In this document: one piece after another, positions 49,437-62,083 of the stretch
Layout of the letters: each line of letters begins with the position of its first letter
How positions within the stretch are numbered: the first letter of the stretch is position 1
Assembly (NCBI RefSeq): GCF_000220395.1
Contig: NW_004086000.1
Location: 62,001-126,000 of the forward strand
Source of the DNA: Ichthyophthirius multifiliis
Lineage: Eukaryota > Ciliophora > Oligohymenophorea > Hymenostomatida
Direction: 5' to 3'
DNA length: 64,000 bases
The notes under the pieces: generated by a model
What the model was told of the DNA's origin: nothing
The model's input: only the letters and a program-made list of their open reading frames with translations
The model's database searches: none
Made by a program: the position numbers and the translations under genes

Positions 49437-50199
49437 AGAATATAAAAATATAAATAAAATATTATTTGAAAATAATAATCTTTTTTTATTTTAACTAAAA
49501 AAATATTAAAAATTAACTATTATATAAAAGTTAATAAATAAGTTAAATACTATTTACAAATTAGTCTTCTCTTTTTAGAATTTACATTAATTAATTAAAA
49601 TTTTACAAAAAATAATACAAATTTAAGTTTAAATAAATAACTATTTTTATTTTTGATTAATAGAAATAAAAGAATTAATATAAAAATATGTATTTTATTA
49701 ATATAAATAAATTAAATTAATTTTATATTAATAAATAATTTACTACATTTTTTCAATATTAAATTTATTTTTTTAAATAATAATTTTAAAAATAATTAAG
49801 CTCTAATATAATAAAAATAATAATTGCTTTAGCATAATTAAATTAAAATTATCGTATAATTATAAAAATTAAAATAATTATCATTCCAATTATTTTTTTG
49901 CATTAAAAATCTTTTAATTTAATAATTATTGTTATAATTATATTATTATTTAATTAAAAAATGTTTTAATATTATATTTCAACTCATTTGTTTATGAAGT
50001 TATTATTAAAAAAATTAATCAAAGAATAAAGCCATATATAAAAAATTCAACTAGTTAATTAAAAATATAAGTATTTGTTTATTAATTCAAAATCTAAAAA
50101 AATATCATAATATTATTAATTTTAAAAAAACGAATATCATAAACATTTAAAAACTTTAAAAAAGTTAAAATATTTTAAATTTAATTTTTAACAAAAAAA
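49437..50199. other. Gene-free spacer
   Basis: About 0.76 kb of A/T-rich sequence with nothing supportable on either strand. Confidence 0.5.
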
Positions 50200-51980
50200 A
50201 TGTCAAAAATCAAATAAAAACTAAGAGAAAAAAGCAATGTTTTAATTTGCAATGCAACAATATTAACATGCATTATAGTATTTTTATTTACGACTATATT
50301 TCAATATTTTACTAATAAATATAACAAAATTATTTAATTCATTCCTGAAGAAATGATAATAGCACATAATATTTTTAATTTTATTCCAGACTTAGCATAT
50401 AGGGTTAGATAAATTAATACAGATATGGAGTAATTTATATAATAAATAAAAAATATCTAATAAATTAAATATAACAAAATAACAAAAGATTATAAAACAA
50501 ATTTTAACTTAATTATAATTTACAAGAAGTATAAATTATATTTATTAGAAATATTTTTTAATATATATAAAAAAGCTTGAATATGCTAGAAGTAAATTTA
50601 AAAATTTAATAAGTTCAGATGTTACTGTGTTAATGAGTAAATTCGAAAACGAAAATAATTAATAAGAAATTTAAAATAAATAAAACTTAGGCTTTTAATA
50701 TAATTTAATAAGATTATATATAAACTAAAATTTACCTTCTTTAAATACAACATAGCATTAATATGATGAATTTATAGAAGAAATATTAAGTACTTTTAAA
50801 TAATAAGCAGATCAATATGAATAAAAATTGCATAGTTTTTATAATTATAATAATAAATATTTTTAAATAGGTTTTCTAGTATTTAATATTTTAAAAATAG
50901 CCGCTATTTCATTTTGTATTAAAAACCTTTTTGTCTCGATTAAAACAGTTAATGAGTTGAAAAATTCTATAGAAGAATATTCTAACTTTAAATTAAGCAC
51001 ACCTCTTGCTATTTTTTGTTTTTTAATAATACTATCTTTTTTTATTTAAGGATATTATTTCTTCTAATTAATTTATAATGTTAATGGATGTTTAAATTTA
51101 AATTAATTATTAAGCTAAAGGACTTCTTTACTTAGATACAGTTAAAGCAATTTATAAGAATAAATTTACTTTTAATCTTCTAGTATGTATAATTAAACTA
51201 ATATTGTTTAAAAATTACTTTTTCTTTAAGTATAAAATGAAGAATAAATTCTGAATGCTAATTCTATAAATTACTATCTTTCTAATCATTTTAATAAGTA
51301 AAATAAATATTTTTTATTTAATTTTTTTTTAAATAAAACAGATTTTTTGATTATTTAAATTAAACTAATTTTTAATATTTTTGTGAATTTTATTTTGATA
51401 TTCAAATTGAACGAAATAATTGCGAAAATTATTGTTAGCTTAAATTAGATTTATATGATAAGTTTATTTTGTTTTTTATATTTTTAAATTATACTAATTA
51501 TTTATTTTTAGATAAATGAATTTATTAGATTATAGTTAATAAAATGCAATTTATAATGATAAGTTTGGATGCAGACTTTAAAAATCAGATTAAAATTTTA
51601 CTGGGATAGTTAATAATATGAAATAAATAAGAAAAAATATAAAAAATATTTGGGAAAATTATTTAACTGAAAAAGAATTATATTAGAATTTTTAAAATGA
51701 TTAACTAAAATATGTTTATATTAATAAAACAAATTATTAATACTTTTCAGAAGCATAATATTTTAATATATAAATTTATAATGAAGCCTTAATTATATAA
51801 TTATCGTAATTATTAAAATATTATTTAGAAGTTTTCTTTTAATTTTATAAGTATTATTTTTATTTAGATTTAGTCGCTTTAAGTATTTTTTTAGTATATT
51901 GGATTTTATTTTATTAATATCTTCTTAAAAATATAAACAAAAATAAAAGTTAATTTCAAGAAATTGTATTTTAAAATTGA
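50200..51980 (+). CDS. Integral membrane protein, unknown function, frame broken at an A6 run
   Basis: MSKIKQKLREKSN is followed by an N-terminal membrane helix (VLICNATILTCIIVFLFTTI). A large helical region comes next (DLAYRVRQINTDMEQFIQQ, LQELEYARSKFKNLISSDV, YDEFIEEILSTFKQQADQYE). Two further helices (IGFLVFNILKIAAISFCI, LAIFCFLIILSFFIQGYYFF) precede another soluble part and a final helix (LVALSIFLVYWILFY) near the C-terminus. An intron at 50529-50575 is in phase with the downstream frame only if one A is added to the A6 run at 50448-50453. Further introns after 51.2 kb are likely but not resolved. The two long helical domains facing one side of the membrane resemble a receptor or fusogen-like layout only in outline; I do not recognise the family. 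Confidence 0.55.
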
Positions 51981-51991
51981 AATAATAATTT

Positions 51992-52551
51992 TCAATATTT
52001 TTATACACACTATATAAAAAGTTTTATTTTTATTGATTTGAAATTTAAAAAAAATAAAAAATATTTATACTTTTTAATATTATATTAATTATTTTATATT
52101 TCCTTTTTTTTTTTGCTATCATTTAAAGTCGATAAGGTTTTTTTTATTTATTGAGTTTCAGTAAGTAAGGCTAATGCTAATTTTTCAGATGTTTCTTTTA
52201 ACTTTTTAATTAATTTATAATAATTATTTAACATTTAAATAATATTTGATATAATTTATTACTTTTTATAATGATTTTTCAGATTCGTTTATAATTTTAT
52301 CATAATTAGTTAATTTATTGTTTTTATCTTAAATTTAGTTTTTTATTTTTTATATTTCATTACGTTTTGCAGTAAATATTTCATTTTTTTATTTAAGCAA
52401 AGACTTTTCATTTTCGAGTTTAGTGAATAATTATTGTTTCTCTTATTTTAATTAATTAATAACTAATTTATTTTTTATATTATAAAAAGTAAAAATTATT
52501 TATTGTAATTTAACTAGATAATAAATTGCTCAATGAATCTGTATTATTCAT
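51992..52551 (-). CDS. Coiled-coil protein, three exons
   Basis: The start ATG at 52551-52549 gives MNNTDSLSNLLS. Introns at 52463-52514 and 52202-52262 are both exactly in phase. The product is one long coiled coil: LKQEKQQLFTKLENEKSLL, NEIFTAKRNEIQKIKNQIQD, NYDKIINESEKSLQKLKETS, KLALALLTETQQIKKTLSTL, then a lysine run and a tail. The stop is TGA at 51994-51992, or earlier if the A11 run near 52105 is miscounted. It is convergent with the membrane-protein gene, with only 11 bp between stops. No family is recognised; a cytoskeletal role is possible. Confidence 0.7.
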
Positions 52552-52981
52552 TTTATTCTAATAAAGTTGTTTTAATTGATAAAAAATGAATTTTTTGTTA
52601 AAATCTGTATTAGAATTATATAAATTTTTAAAAAATAATAAAAAATATATAAATTAATATTAATAAAAAATTAGTTTATTTGATTTCTTAAAGAATTTAA
52701 AATATATTTATTATTATTTTCTTTTTTTTAGAAATAAAAAATTTTATAATCTTTTAATATATAAGTATATTAATAAAAATATTAAATTAAAAAATAAAAA
52801 TATTTCTTCTTCTTAAAACTAAGGTAATATTTTTGTTATTTATATTATATTTAAAAAAAAAAATATCAAATAAATTTAAATAACTACATATTACATACAC
52901 AAATAGAATTTTTTCAAAAATATATATTTTGTGCAATTAGATAATTTTTTATTTTTTTTTTGCTATAAAAAAAAGTCATAT

Positions 52982-53461
52982 TCATTAAGCTGTTTATTCT
53001 TACTATTATTCTTATTACTATTATTCTTCGCCTTAATTTTCTCCTTCTCTTCTTCTTCCACCTTATCCGTATCCTCTTCTACCACCTTCACCTCTAGCTC
53101 CTCCACGGGGATTGTTGAATCTTCTTTTGGCTCTACCTTCTTCATCTTCTTCTTCTCTGGAAATGTAATTTTATTTGGATGCTTTAAAGGTATTAGGAAT
53201 AACGTTATCAGCAGAAATACCGAGTTTTTCCTTCAAATATTCACATCCCTTAAGATTTAAATAAAGATAAGTGAATCCCCAATTATATACTTCCTCCATT
53301 AAACCTCTATCTTTTAATGATCTTAATAAAATATAGCAATGGAGATTTGGAACACCGGTTTCTTCGTGATTTCCTTAAAAGTCTTTTTTCAAAACAAAAA
53401 CTCCATCATTTAATAATTATTTGTAAATTTTAATTTTTGTTTATTTTGGAACGTGTACCAT
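52982..53461 (-). CDS. RPS10: Ribosomal protein eS10 (RPS10)
   Basis: A small-subunit ribosomal protein at the beak of the 40S head. A single exon of 160 codons gives 159 residues, near the usual 165. The start is MVHVPKQTKIKIYKQLLNDG, matching the winged-helix N-terminus of eS10 (PK..R..IY..L...GV.V.KKD). PNLHCYILLRSLKDRGLMEE, YNWGFTYLYLNLKGCEYL and KEKLGISADNVIPNTFKAS follow the family throughout. The C-terminal tail is RGG-like (NNPRGGARGEGGRRGYGQGG) and ends Q/E-rich before TGA at 52984-52982. Its base composition is clearly less A+T-rich than that of its neighbours, as expected for a highly expressed gene. The out-of-frame acidic open stretch inside it is a shadow. Confidence 0.97.
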
Positions 53462-53917
53462 ATTTTGTTTTAATTTTTTGTTTTTTTATTTAATATATTA
53501 TATTATATTAATTTTTTTTTTTCTTTTTAATATTTTTATTTTATACTCTTTATTTTTTTGTTTTAAATTAAATTAAGTATTTTAATATTTTTTTTTTTTA
53601 ATTAATAAATATTAATATCGTATTTAAATAGGAACTTTTAAAATTTTTAAAAATACATTTCTTTATAATTTTATGTTTTTTTTTTCAATAAAAAACTTAT
53701 TTTTAGTTTAAAATATATATTTTTTTATTTAATATTTTACTTTTAATTTATAAATTTAATAACATTTGGTTATTGTTGGATTTATATATATAATATCGAA
53801 TAATATTTACTAACTCTTAAATTGTATTAATTGAAAAAAAAAAAATATTAATAAATATAATTTTTTTAAAAAAAAATCCAAATTCATTAACTAAACAAAA
53901 AAAATAAGAAATTATTT
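53462..53917. other. Spacer between divergent genes
   Basis: T-rich then A/T-mixed spacer between the RPS10 start (minus) and the start of the large surface-protein gene (plus). It should contain the RPS10 promoter, but no element can be named. Confidence 0.5.
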
Positions 53918-56900
53918 ATGAAGTACTTATTATTTATTCTTATCAACATAATCTAAAAAATATTAAATTATAAAATTTACGGTTCTTCAATAAAAGTTTT
54001 GGAACCAATCGTAAACCAAGCATATGAATATACATTTAAATTCATGACTGAAAACATTTTAACTACAAAAGATTATCTAAGAATCCGATTTCCATACTAA
54101 ATTCATTATTTAAACGGTATAAATGATGTCGAATTAACAATAACAGACACAATATAGACATAAAAAATTATTTCTAAAGTAAATACACTTACAACATAAA
54201 ATAATTTATATCACTTCTAATTCACTTAAGATTTATTACCATATAATTGGTATATAGCTACTTTAAAAGGGGCCATAAACTTATAAAAAGGACAAATATA
54301 AGGAATTTAGGCTCAATTAAAAGTATCTATAGTCACTTCTACATTATCGAATTCTATAGAAATTGATTAAAATAATATTTTTGGGTCTTTTGCACTCTCT
54401 CCTCCTTCCTAAAATACTTTAGAAATTTAACCTACATTCTTATAAGATAGTATTGTAAATAAATATATTTGTTTTTTAAAAAAAATAAAATAATATAAAA
54501 AGTAATATAGTTAAATTTAAGGTGGAATATATTATGTATAAATAAAGATAATAGCTTCTAAGAATATAACGTCTTTTAATTTAGTTTAAGATAGTGGAGT
54601 TAAGTACTAAATTTAATTTTCAGACCCTTAATTTACATTTTTAGATGTAAATTTATGCAAAATAAACAAAAAAAATAAAAACAATCAAGATGACTGCAAA
54701 TGCTAATCCATAAATGATTATTCTATCTCTGTTTTTTGTACTTAAGAGCTTTATTTTGTAGATTCTACCACTTATGATCATATTGCAATTACTTTAAAAG
54801 TAAAAAACCCTTCCAAATATGTCCAGAACGCAGGCTTTATTTGTGAAACAATATAACCTTTGAACTCTGTAGTATAAGAAATAGGCTCTTATTTAGATTT
54901 TCTGAAAGTAAACTATGTATAATTTTCTAAATTATCATTAAAATTAATGCATGGAATCGAATATACAAGTAATTCGAATTAACTTTATAATTTTCCTTTA
55001 GGAATTTATATTCCAAGTAGTTCAACTAGTAATTTTTAACCATATAATAGTGTAAGAGTAGTATTTTAAATATAAGAAGATTTACTAATTAACACAAAAA
55101 TTTAGATATAAGTATAGTTTTTCAAGGCTTAGGCTTTTTTAGAAGGCTCAGTATATCATAATTTTCCTAAATAAAATCCTAGTTAGGTAAAATGCAAATT
55201 TTAATCAAATTAATAGACTGTAATCTGTAAAGGAATAGGATAATTATTAAAAAATACAGATTATTTTTTTGGAGGAAGAGTTGCGTATACTAATGATATG
55301 TAAGGATTATCCAATAGTGATAAATTGTAGTTATAGAATTTCGGGGCTTTGTAAATTTTTTCGGAAGATTCAGAAGGTAATTTATACGCTATTACGGAAA
55401 AAAAAAGTCCTTTGAACACTGTTTAGGTGTTCGAAAGTCAAGATTATTTAGATTCAAGTGGGAGTCATGGATTGAAAAATTTCGGGAAAAATATTGTTTG
55501 CTCAGGACCTTAAAGTGGAAATTTTTTAAATGCTTTCAATTCAAATGTTTCTAATGGTGGAAAAGTTGGTATTATCCCTACTATTAATAATTAAAGATTA
55601 ATTTTTTATGTATATTTCCTATTTTTATATATTTATTATATTTTAAATTTTAATTATTTTATTTGTGTTTTTAAAAATAAATAGATTTCTGTTAGTTAAG
55701 ATTAATAAAGTTATTATGATGGAACAGCTTATGTATAAAAAACTTATATGAAAATGATTTATAATCAATAGGAAATATAAATATCTGATATAGATTTACC
55801 AAAAGGAATTGAAATTAAAGAAAATTTAGCAGCAAGTATTATTTTTTTGATTTATAAATAAATATAAAAATATTAAAAAAATAAAAAAGCTAGTAAATTT
55901 GCTCCATATAATACAAATATAAATACAAACAAAATCGCAGTTTAAAAAGACGTGAATTAAAATATTATTTTTAATTACGTTTATCTTGAAATATTTACTG
56001 ATCAGTCAGTTTTTGGAGGATCTTCGAAAGGTTTTGGTTTACAAAACGTCTCTTTTAAACCAACTTTTAAATCTTCTCAATTTGTTGCTGATGACCGAGT
56101 TTTGGATTTTCTATTGTGTTTTATGTATTCTCCTAATCCAAATATTAATTAGCATTTAATAAATACTTGTTAATTAATAAATGGTTATACTATATATCCT
56201 TAATATATAAATTCTCCCTTTTAAGTTGGTTTTAGTAATATTTTCAAAAAAGGCTAATCAATAAATTATGGGTTAAAAATACCTACAATTATAAGAATTA
56301 GTGGTACTTTTAATACCGGGGAAAAAAATGGTGCTACTGGAAATGATTTAAAATTAGCTGTTATAGTAGACAAGTCTGTTTAGAAGTTTTTTGGTGTAAA
56401 TTAATTCGATTTCGTTGATAATTAGACAGAAGAAGGGTGTGGAGGAAGTTCTAAAAAATGCTATTTCTTTTCTGATGGCGGAGATGTATTGATTTAGGCA
56501 AATGATGATAATTGGCAACTATAATAATTTATAGTATTAGATTCTATAAATTTAGATAACGAAATTTAAGCTGTTTTTCCTGTACTTTTGTATCCTGGAA
56601 AAATTCCTAAAACAATTAATTTAGGTTTCATATATTTTAATAATAATATAAATAAAAAATTATTTTTGAATAATAGCAATAATTTAATTCAATTCTTTTA
56701 GAAATATAGAAGTTTTGAATACTATTCGTGTTTTCGGTGCTTCTTTATAATTAATAAATTTCGCTACTGATAATAGATATTTCTAAGATGTAAATTCTAT
56801 TATTGATAGTAATGGAGATTGGAATTCTTTAAGTGACTTTTAGAATTTCGCCTCTTTAAACAATATAGTGGCAAGTTATGGGATTAAGGATTTAAATTAA

Positions 56901-59900
56901 ATAAGGCCGGTTTAAGAATTGAATAGTTTTGTTTTCCTATCTGAGCATACAGATAGTAATAATTAAGTTTAAATAAATAATTAACTAAACTAAGGAAGTG
57001 GATTCACTGTTTGTTCCTTGAAAGAAAATTATTTCGGTACAAGCGCTTAAATAGTCGCCTTTGATGGCAATAGTAGTCCTTCTATAAAATGCATTTAATA
57101 GTTTAAATATAAAGTAGTTTTATAGAATAATCAATATTATAATTATTTAACATATTGTCCTTATGATAATTTAGGTTATATAGATGGGTAAATTGGAAAA
57201 GGTGTTACTTTTGATAAAATAACATTTCCTTTTTATTTTGGTTAGTTATATCCTTTAGCGGATACATTTTCTTATTCCTGGAGTACAAAAACTGGTTAAC
57301 TTGTGGCCTTTAAAAATTAGGCGCTAAGAATAGGAAACGGGTCTTCCGGAAATGCTTGCTCAGTTTCTTCTTGGGGAGCTTTTTTTAAAAATACTTCAAT
57401 GTAATATATTTCTATAGAAGTCAAGCATAGTATAAGTATATAAATGAAACTGAAAACTTAAAAAGTTAAAATATAGCTCATTTTAAATAGTAAACCTCTT
57501 GGCATTTAATTTTCTACTTCTTGTTATGCAACTTGCAGTACACCAAATTGTTAAATTTCTTAAGATTTCTTAGACTGTACTTATCTTGTGGTTGGGGATA
57601 ATATCGAATTCGAACTTAAATTGAAGGATGATGTTCCAGTAATTTTCGATAAAAATAGTGTTTATAGTATATTTTTTTGTATTTCTCATTAAGAAAGCAT
57701 TACTTCAACTTAAAATTTTACTTCCAAAATATTGTTTAATGGGTTTGTTGTGGATGATTGTACTACTGCAGGCAATAAAAATATTCCTATGGCTACTGCT
57801 AATCCGAGTGGCAATTAGAATTATATGGAATTAACTGATTTTGTTATTTCTACTCCTATATAAGGGGCAAACAGTAAAGTTAGTTGGAATTTTAAATTAA
57901 CGAGAGATACTATAAAAGATACTATTGTTAGGTTTACTTTAGGATTTTTATCATCTCCTAAAATGCTAAATAATGTATTTTGTTAGGTCTTGGAAAATGC
58001 AACATATAAAAATTATTTTCCTGAAGGAGTATATTTGAAAGATGTTGAAAGGTTGAAACCTTCTAATAAATTCTCGTATATTAATTATAATACATAGCTT
58101 AATAGTATTGATATAGGAATGAAAGGAGGATTTTCAGCTGGAATCTTTAAAATGGAATGCGAAGGATTTAAAGGACCAGATGGGGAAAATTAAACGGATT
58201 TTTAAGCCACTTGGATTGATAATTAAACTTAAAATATTATTATTTAATCCACTTTGAAGCGTATATTTATTTTTATTATATAAATTTTTTATTTTTTTAA
58301 AAAAAATAAGCAATTTAATATTATACTTTGAATTTATCCAAAGTCGCTTATATTCTTAAAGGTGAAAATCTTAAATTAATTAATAAATATTTTAATGCCC
58401 CTGGTAATATATATATTACTTTTAAAATAAATAAAAAATATTTCTATATCTAATTTTTAGGTTTCGATGGAGTATATGTGTTTTCTTTTATACCTTAATT
58501 GACTAAAATGAGCATAAATTCTAGAATTTATATCGAATTTTCATAAACTTTTTAGAAAGGACTTATTGGATAAGGTTATTTCCCATAATGTAGTTTAAAT
58601 AATTAACCAATATTATGTATTAGTGATTCTGATAATTCTAAAAGATTAATAATTTTTCCAGTTTAAGACATAGATCAAATTTTATTACCTAAAAATAAAT
58701 ATAATTTAGTTGTAGCTGGTGTATAATAACCCCAAACACTTTCAAATTATAATAATATATGGTTCGCTATTGATTCAGATGATAACATTCTAAACGGAAT
58801 CTAAGAATAAGGAGATGTTTCAGATGTAGAAATTTAAATTCAATCAATTGATTATTTATAAGATGCTGTATTTGCAATGAGTACATAAAATATTCGTCAA
58901 GAAAGATTTCTACTAAGTAAAAAAAAAGATTAAGTTTTTGAAAAAATATTTTTTTTAAAAAAGATTTTAATTTTACAGTACCAAGTCGTTCGATATCAAA
59001 TAGAAGAATTGCTTTTATGAAAGTGCCTTCTTCTTTTTATTCTCGAATTCTATCTTTACAATATGATTAAACTTACTTATAATAAAATCTTTAATGTAGA
59101 TTATACCGAGATAATGATTCTATGAGAAAAAATTTAACTTCATCTTGCGAATATGTATTTTAAAATAGCTTTATTCGAATGAATTTAATTCAAGATGATT
59201 ATAATTAAGTAAATTAGGCTCGATATTGGATGCAAATATTTTATTTGAAGTCTCCAGATTATATTATAGATGAATAGTTCCCAATTGAATTTCAATTTTT
59301 TATCACAGATAGCACTCTCAGACGTATTTTATTCGATTTTTCACCTTCATAAGCTACTTATCCCCAAATTCTTGCATTTTAAAAGCCTCGATAGGATTAA
59401 AAACTACTCCAATGGTACACATATAACCCAACAGAAAACAACCAATTAATTGTTAAGCCTTTTAAAGGTCGAGAAATCCTCATGTTTATTAAAATTTATC
59501 GCGGCATAATACAAAAAGATAAAAAAATACGCCTTTAAATCGAATAAGGAACATATTTTAATGAAGATATGGAACTTTATTTTGATGAAGAAAAAAGTTT
59601 CAAGAAATTCAAGATTTTCACTGGCTAAAACAAAACGGAAGAAAGTTCAAACATAAAAATCTACACTGGAGATATTTTCCTCGAATTTTATATAGGGGGA
59701 AAAATAACGACTGCACCGAATATATATTTCCTTTCTTTGAAAAAGAAAGCACTTTTTGTACCTTTTGAATAACCCGAAATTTCCCCTTTACCAACTTTGG
59801 TCTTGCTTTTGTTATAAACTTAGTGTATTATTTATTTGCCTTTTTAAAAAATTGATGTTCCTTAAGGGGCTTTTTCTACAGAAATTTATATAAATTTTCC

Positions 59901-61491
59901 AGCTTGTGTACCCTCTGATCATATTATTATTAGTGTTTAAATTTTAGAAAATGTCCAGAATAATGAAATTTAAATTTTGGGACCTACGAGGGCCTTTGTG
60001 GGGTATAAATATGCACATTTTGCGTCATTTTAGGTCGGAGTTAGTTAAAATGCATAATTAGGTAATAAATATAATATAAAATTTGAGCTTTCGGGCGTTG
60101 ATTTTGAAGTTTTTAAGTTAGAATAGAATAGCATAGAAGTTAATATTGTTTAAAAAGAAACGAATTAAGAAAATGTCGTAATTTCTGAAATCATAAGTAG
60201 TCTTCAAAATGATTAAAAGTCGATAAAATTAACTTTATAATGTAGTGCTAAAGGGAAGGCTTTTTGGCTTTTGGCTTTAAATGAAATAAATGGAGATAAC
60301 TTATTTTTTAAAGATTCTAATTTTTACGAAATAATTAAAGAAAGTCAATTTCAAGAAACTTTTCAAGAAATAGACGTTTCTGATATTGTCACAAAAGCCT
60401 CTTTTCATTTTTTTTATGATATTTTTAACACATAAAATTATTAAAAGCTTTACTTTAGGAAATATGGCTAGGTTTATGTCGAAAAAAATACTCCCTTTTA
60501 TATATAATTTAATTCACTGCCTTAAAGAAGTAATTTTTCGTTTCTATATTTTTGTTAAAATCAATATTCGATATAAAGTGATTTCAAAACAAAAACTTGG
60601 AAGACTTAATGGCATTTAGATAGTAATAATTAGCCTAAAGGAAAATACTAAAATTTATAAATTACATTAGGATTTAGTTAATAATTAAGTTCTTTACAAT
60701 ATAATGCTGTTTAGAGTGCTTTATAGAAATAATTAGAATTAAATTATTTGAGCTTTTCAAATTTATAGTGTCAAAGTCCTGATATTGTTAGTTATTAGCA
60801 ATATTAAAAAATTAGTTATAATCCTTTAAATGATGTTGTATTATGCGAAAGCAGAATGTCATAAAGTATTTAAAAATATACTTTTTATGCTTTTTCTGGA
60901 GTTTAGAATGTTTATGATAATCAAGCAGAAATTATTTAGTAGAAATATGATTAAGACTCATGCTTGTTTAATAAAATAATCTCATAAAGTCATGATAAGG
61001 TACTTATAGGAGCTTTTACAGGTTTTGTGTAGCTTAAGAAAATTGAGTTGAGTGAAAATCCATTAGAACCGATTTTTGGTTAAGTTTTTTTTAATTTTAC
61101 TCAAGCAAGTATTATTATTAGTGCTTAAAGTGTTAATATGGACGCTTTATTGATTTTAGGAATTCATTAATTTTAAAACAAAGAAGAGGTTGATAATTTA
61201 GTACATCCACATCCTACTGATTTGAGAAGGGGTGTATTTGGAAATAATTAAATAATAAATTTTTCTCATATAGTTTAAGAAGTTATAAAAGGAGAAAGTA
61301 ATGTTTTTAGCTTTTAATTAAAAGTTAATTATTAATATGTTGTTTATGTTGTGTTGGCGAATAAAGAAGGATGTAGAAATGCTATGTATTCTGAAATTAA
61401 ATATAAGTAGTTTACTTTTACAATAGATAATTTTGGTTAGATAGTTTTAGATTCTTTAATTTTGATTGGAATTTTTTTCTTTTACATATGA
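53918..61491 (+). CDS. Very large secreted or surface protein, unknown family
   Basis: About 7.6 kb, roughly 2,300-2,400 residues. The start MKYLLFILINIIQKI is a signal peptide. The rest is beta-rich, rich in Asn, Ser, Thr, Phe and Gln, with scattered Cys and many N-glycosylation-like sites and no internal membrane helix. Recurring passages look like diverged repeats of one module: SGTFNTGEKNGATGND; DNQTEEGCGGSSKKCYFFSD; SQLYPLADTFSYSWSTKT-like text near 57.25 kb; GMKGGFSAGIFKMECEGFKG; NIWFAIDSDDNILNG. It ends QIVLDSLILIGIFFFYI before TGA, a short hydrophobic tail that suits a GPI signal or a single anchor. Introns are visible near 54.46, 55.61, 55.84, 56.64, 58.26, 58.40 and 58.92 kb. I do not recognise the family; adhesin, coat or mating-surface roles are possible. 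Confidence 0.7.
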
Positions 61492-62083
61492 AATTTTTAT
61501 AAAAATAATTAAATATAAATATGGTTTTTAATATTTTAAATAATAATATAAACATTAAAATTAAATATTTTTAATAAAATATAATTTTTAAAACAAAATA
61601 AAAAACTTTGTATTTTTTTATAATTAAAATGATAAATCAGAAAAATAAATAAATTTATTATATATATTTAATTAAGAATGAAATAAATAAATTTATTATA
61701 TATATTTATTTAAAAATGTTATATATAATATGATTTTTAATTTAATGATTTAACTTTTAATATAAAATAAAATAAAACAAAAATAAGTTAAATTAAATAA
61801 AATAAAATATTGTAAACAATTTTCTTATTAATAGTGTAAAAATTTTAATATTTATATATTAATATATTAATAAAAAAAATATAATTAGTCAATTAATTAT
61901 ATAGCAATATAATTTATTATTTTGTATACTAATATATATTTTATATCTGTTTATATAATACTATTTATTTAAAAAAACAAAAAAATATATTTTTCAATAT
62001 TTTTTTTACAATTAATTATATTTTTAATTTTTAAAATTCAAAATATCATATATTTATAATATAATTTTATTTAAGACATTAAA
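61492..62083. other. Gene-free spacer
   Basis: A/T-rich spacer between the surface-protein gene and the diacylglycerol kinase gene. A stretch of about 25 bp (AATAAATAAATTTATTATATATATTT) occurs twice, near 61645 and 61685. No gene seen. Confidence 0.5.

Noticed and set aside
52202-52514. Frame breaks in the minus-strand coiled-coil gene
   Set aside because: Both apparent breaks disappear when the 52-nt and 61-nt introns are removed.
52963-53145. Acidic 60-residue open frame (Glu/Lys/Val-rich) on the minus strand
   Set aside because: It is an out-of-frame reading of the conserved eS10 coding sequence.
60386-60619. Open frame of 77 codons using standard stops
   Set aside because: The large surface-protein frame continues through it without TGA; this is a shadow.
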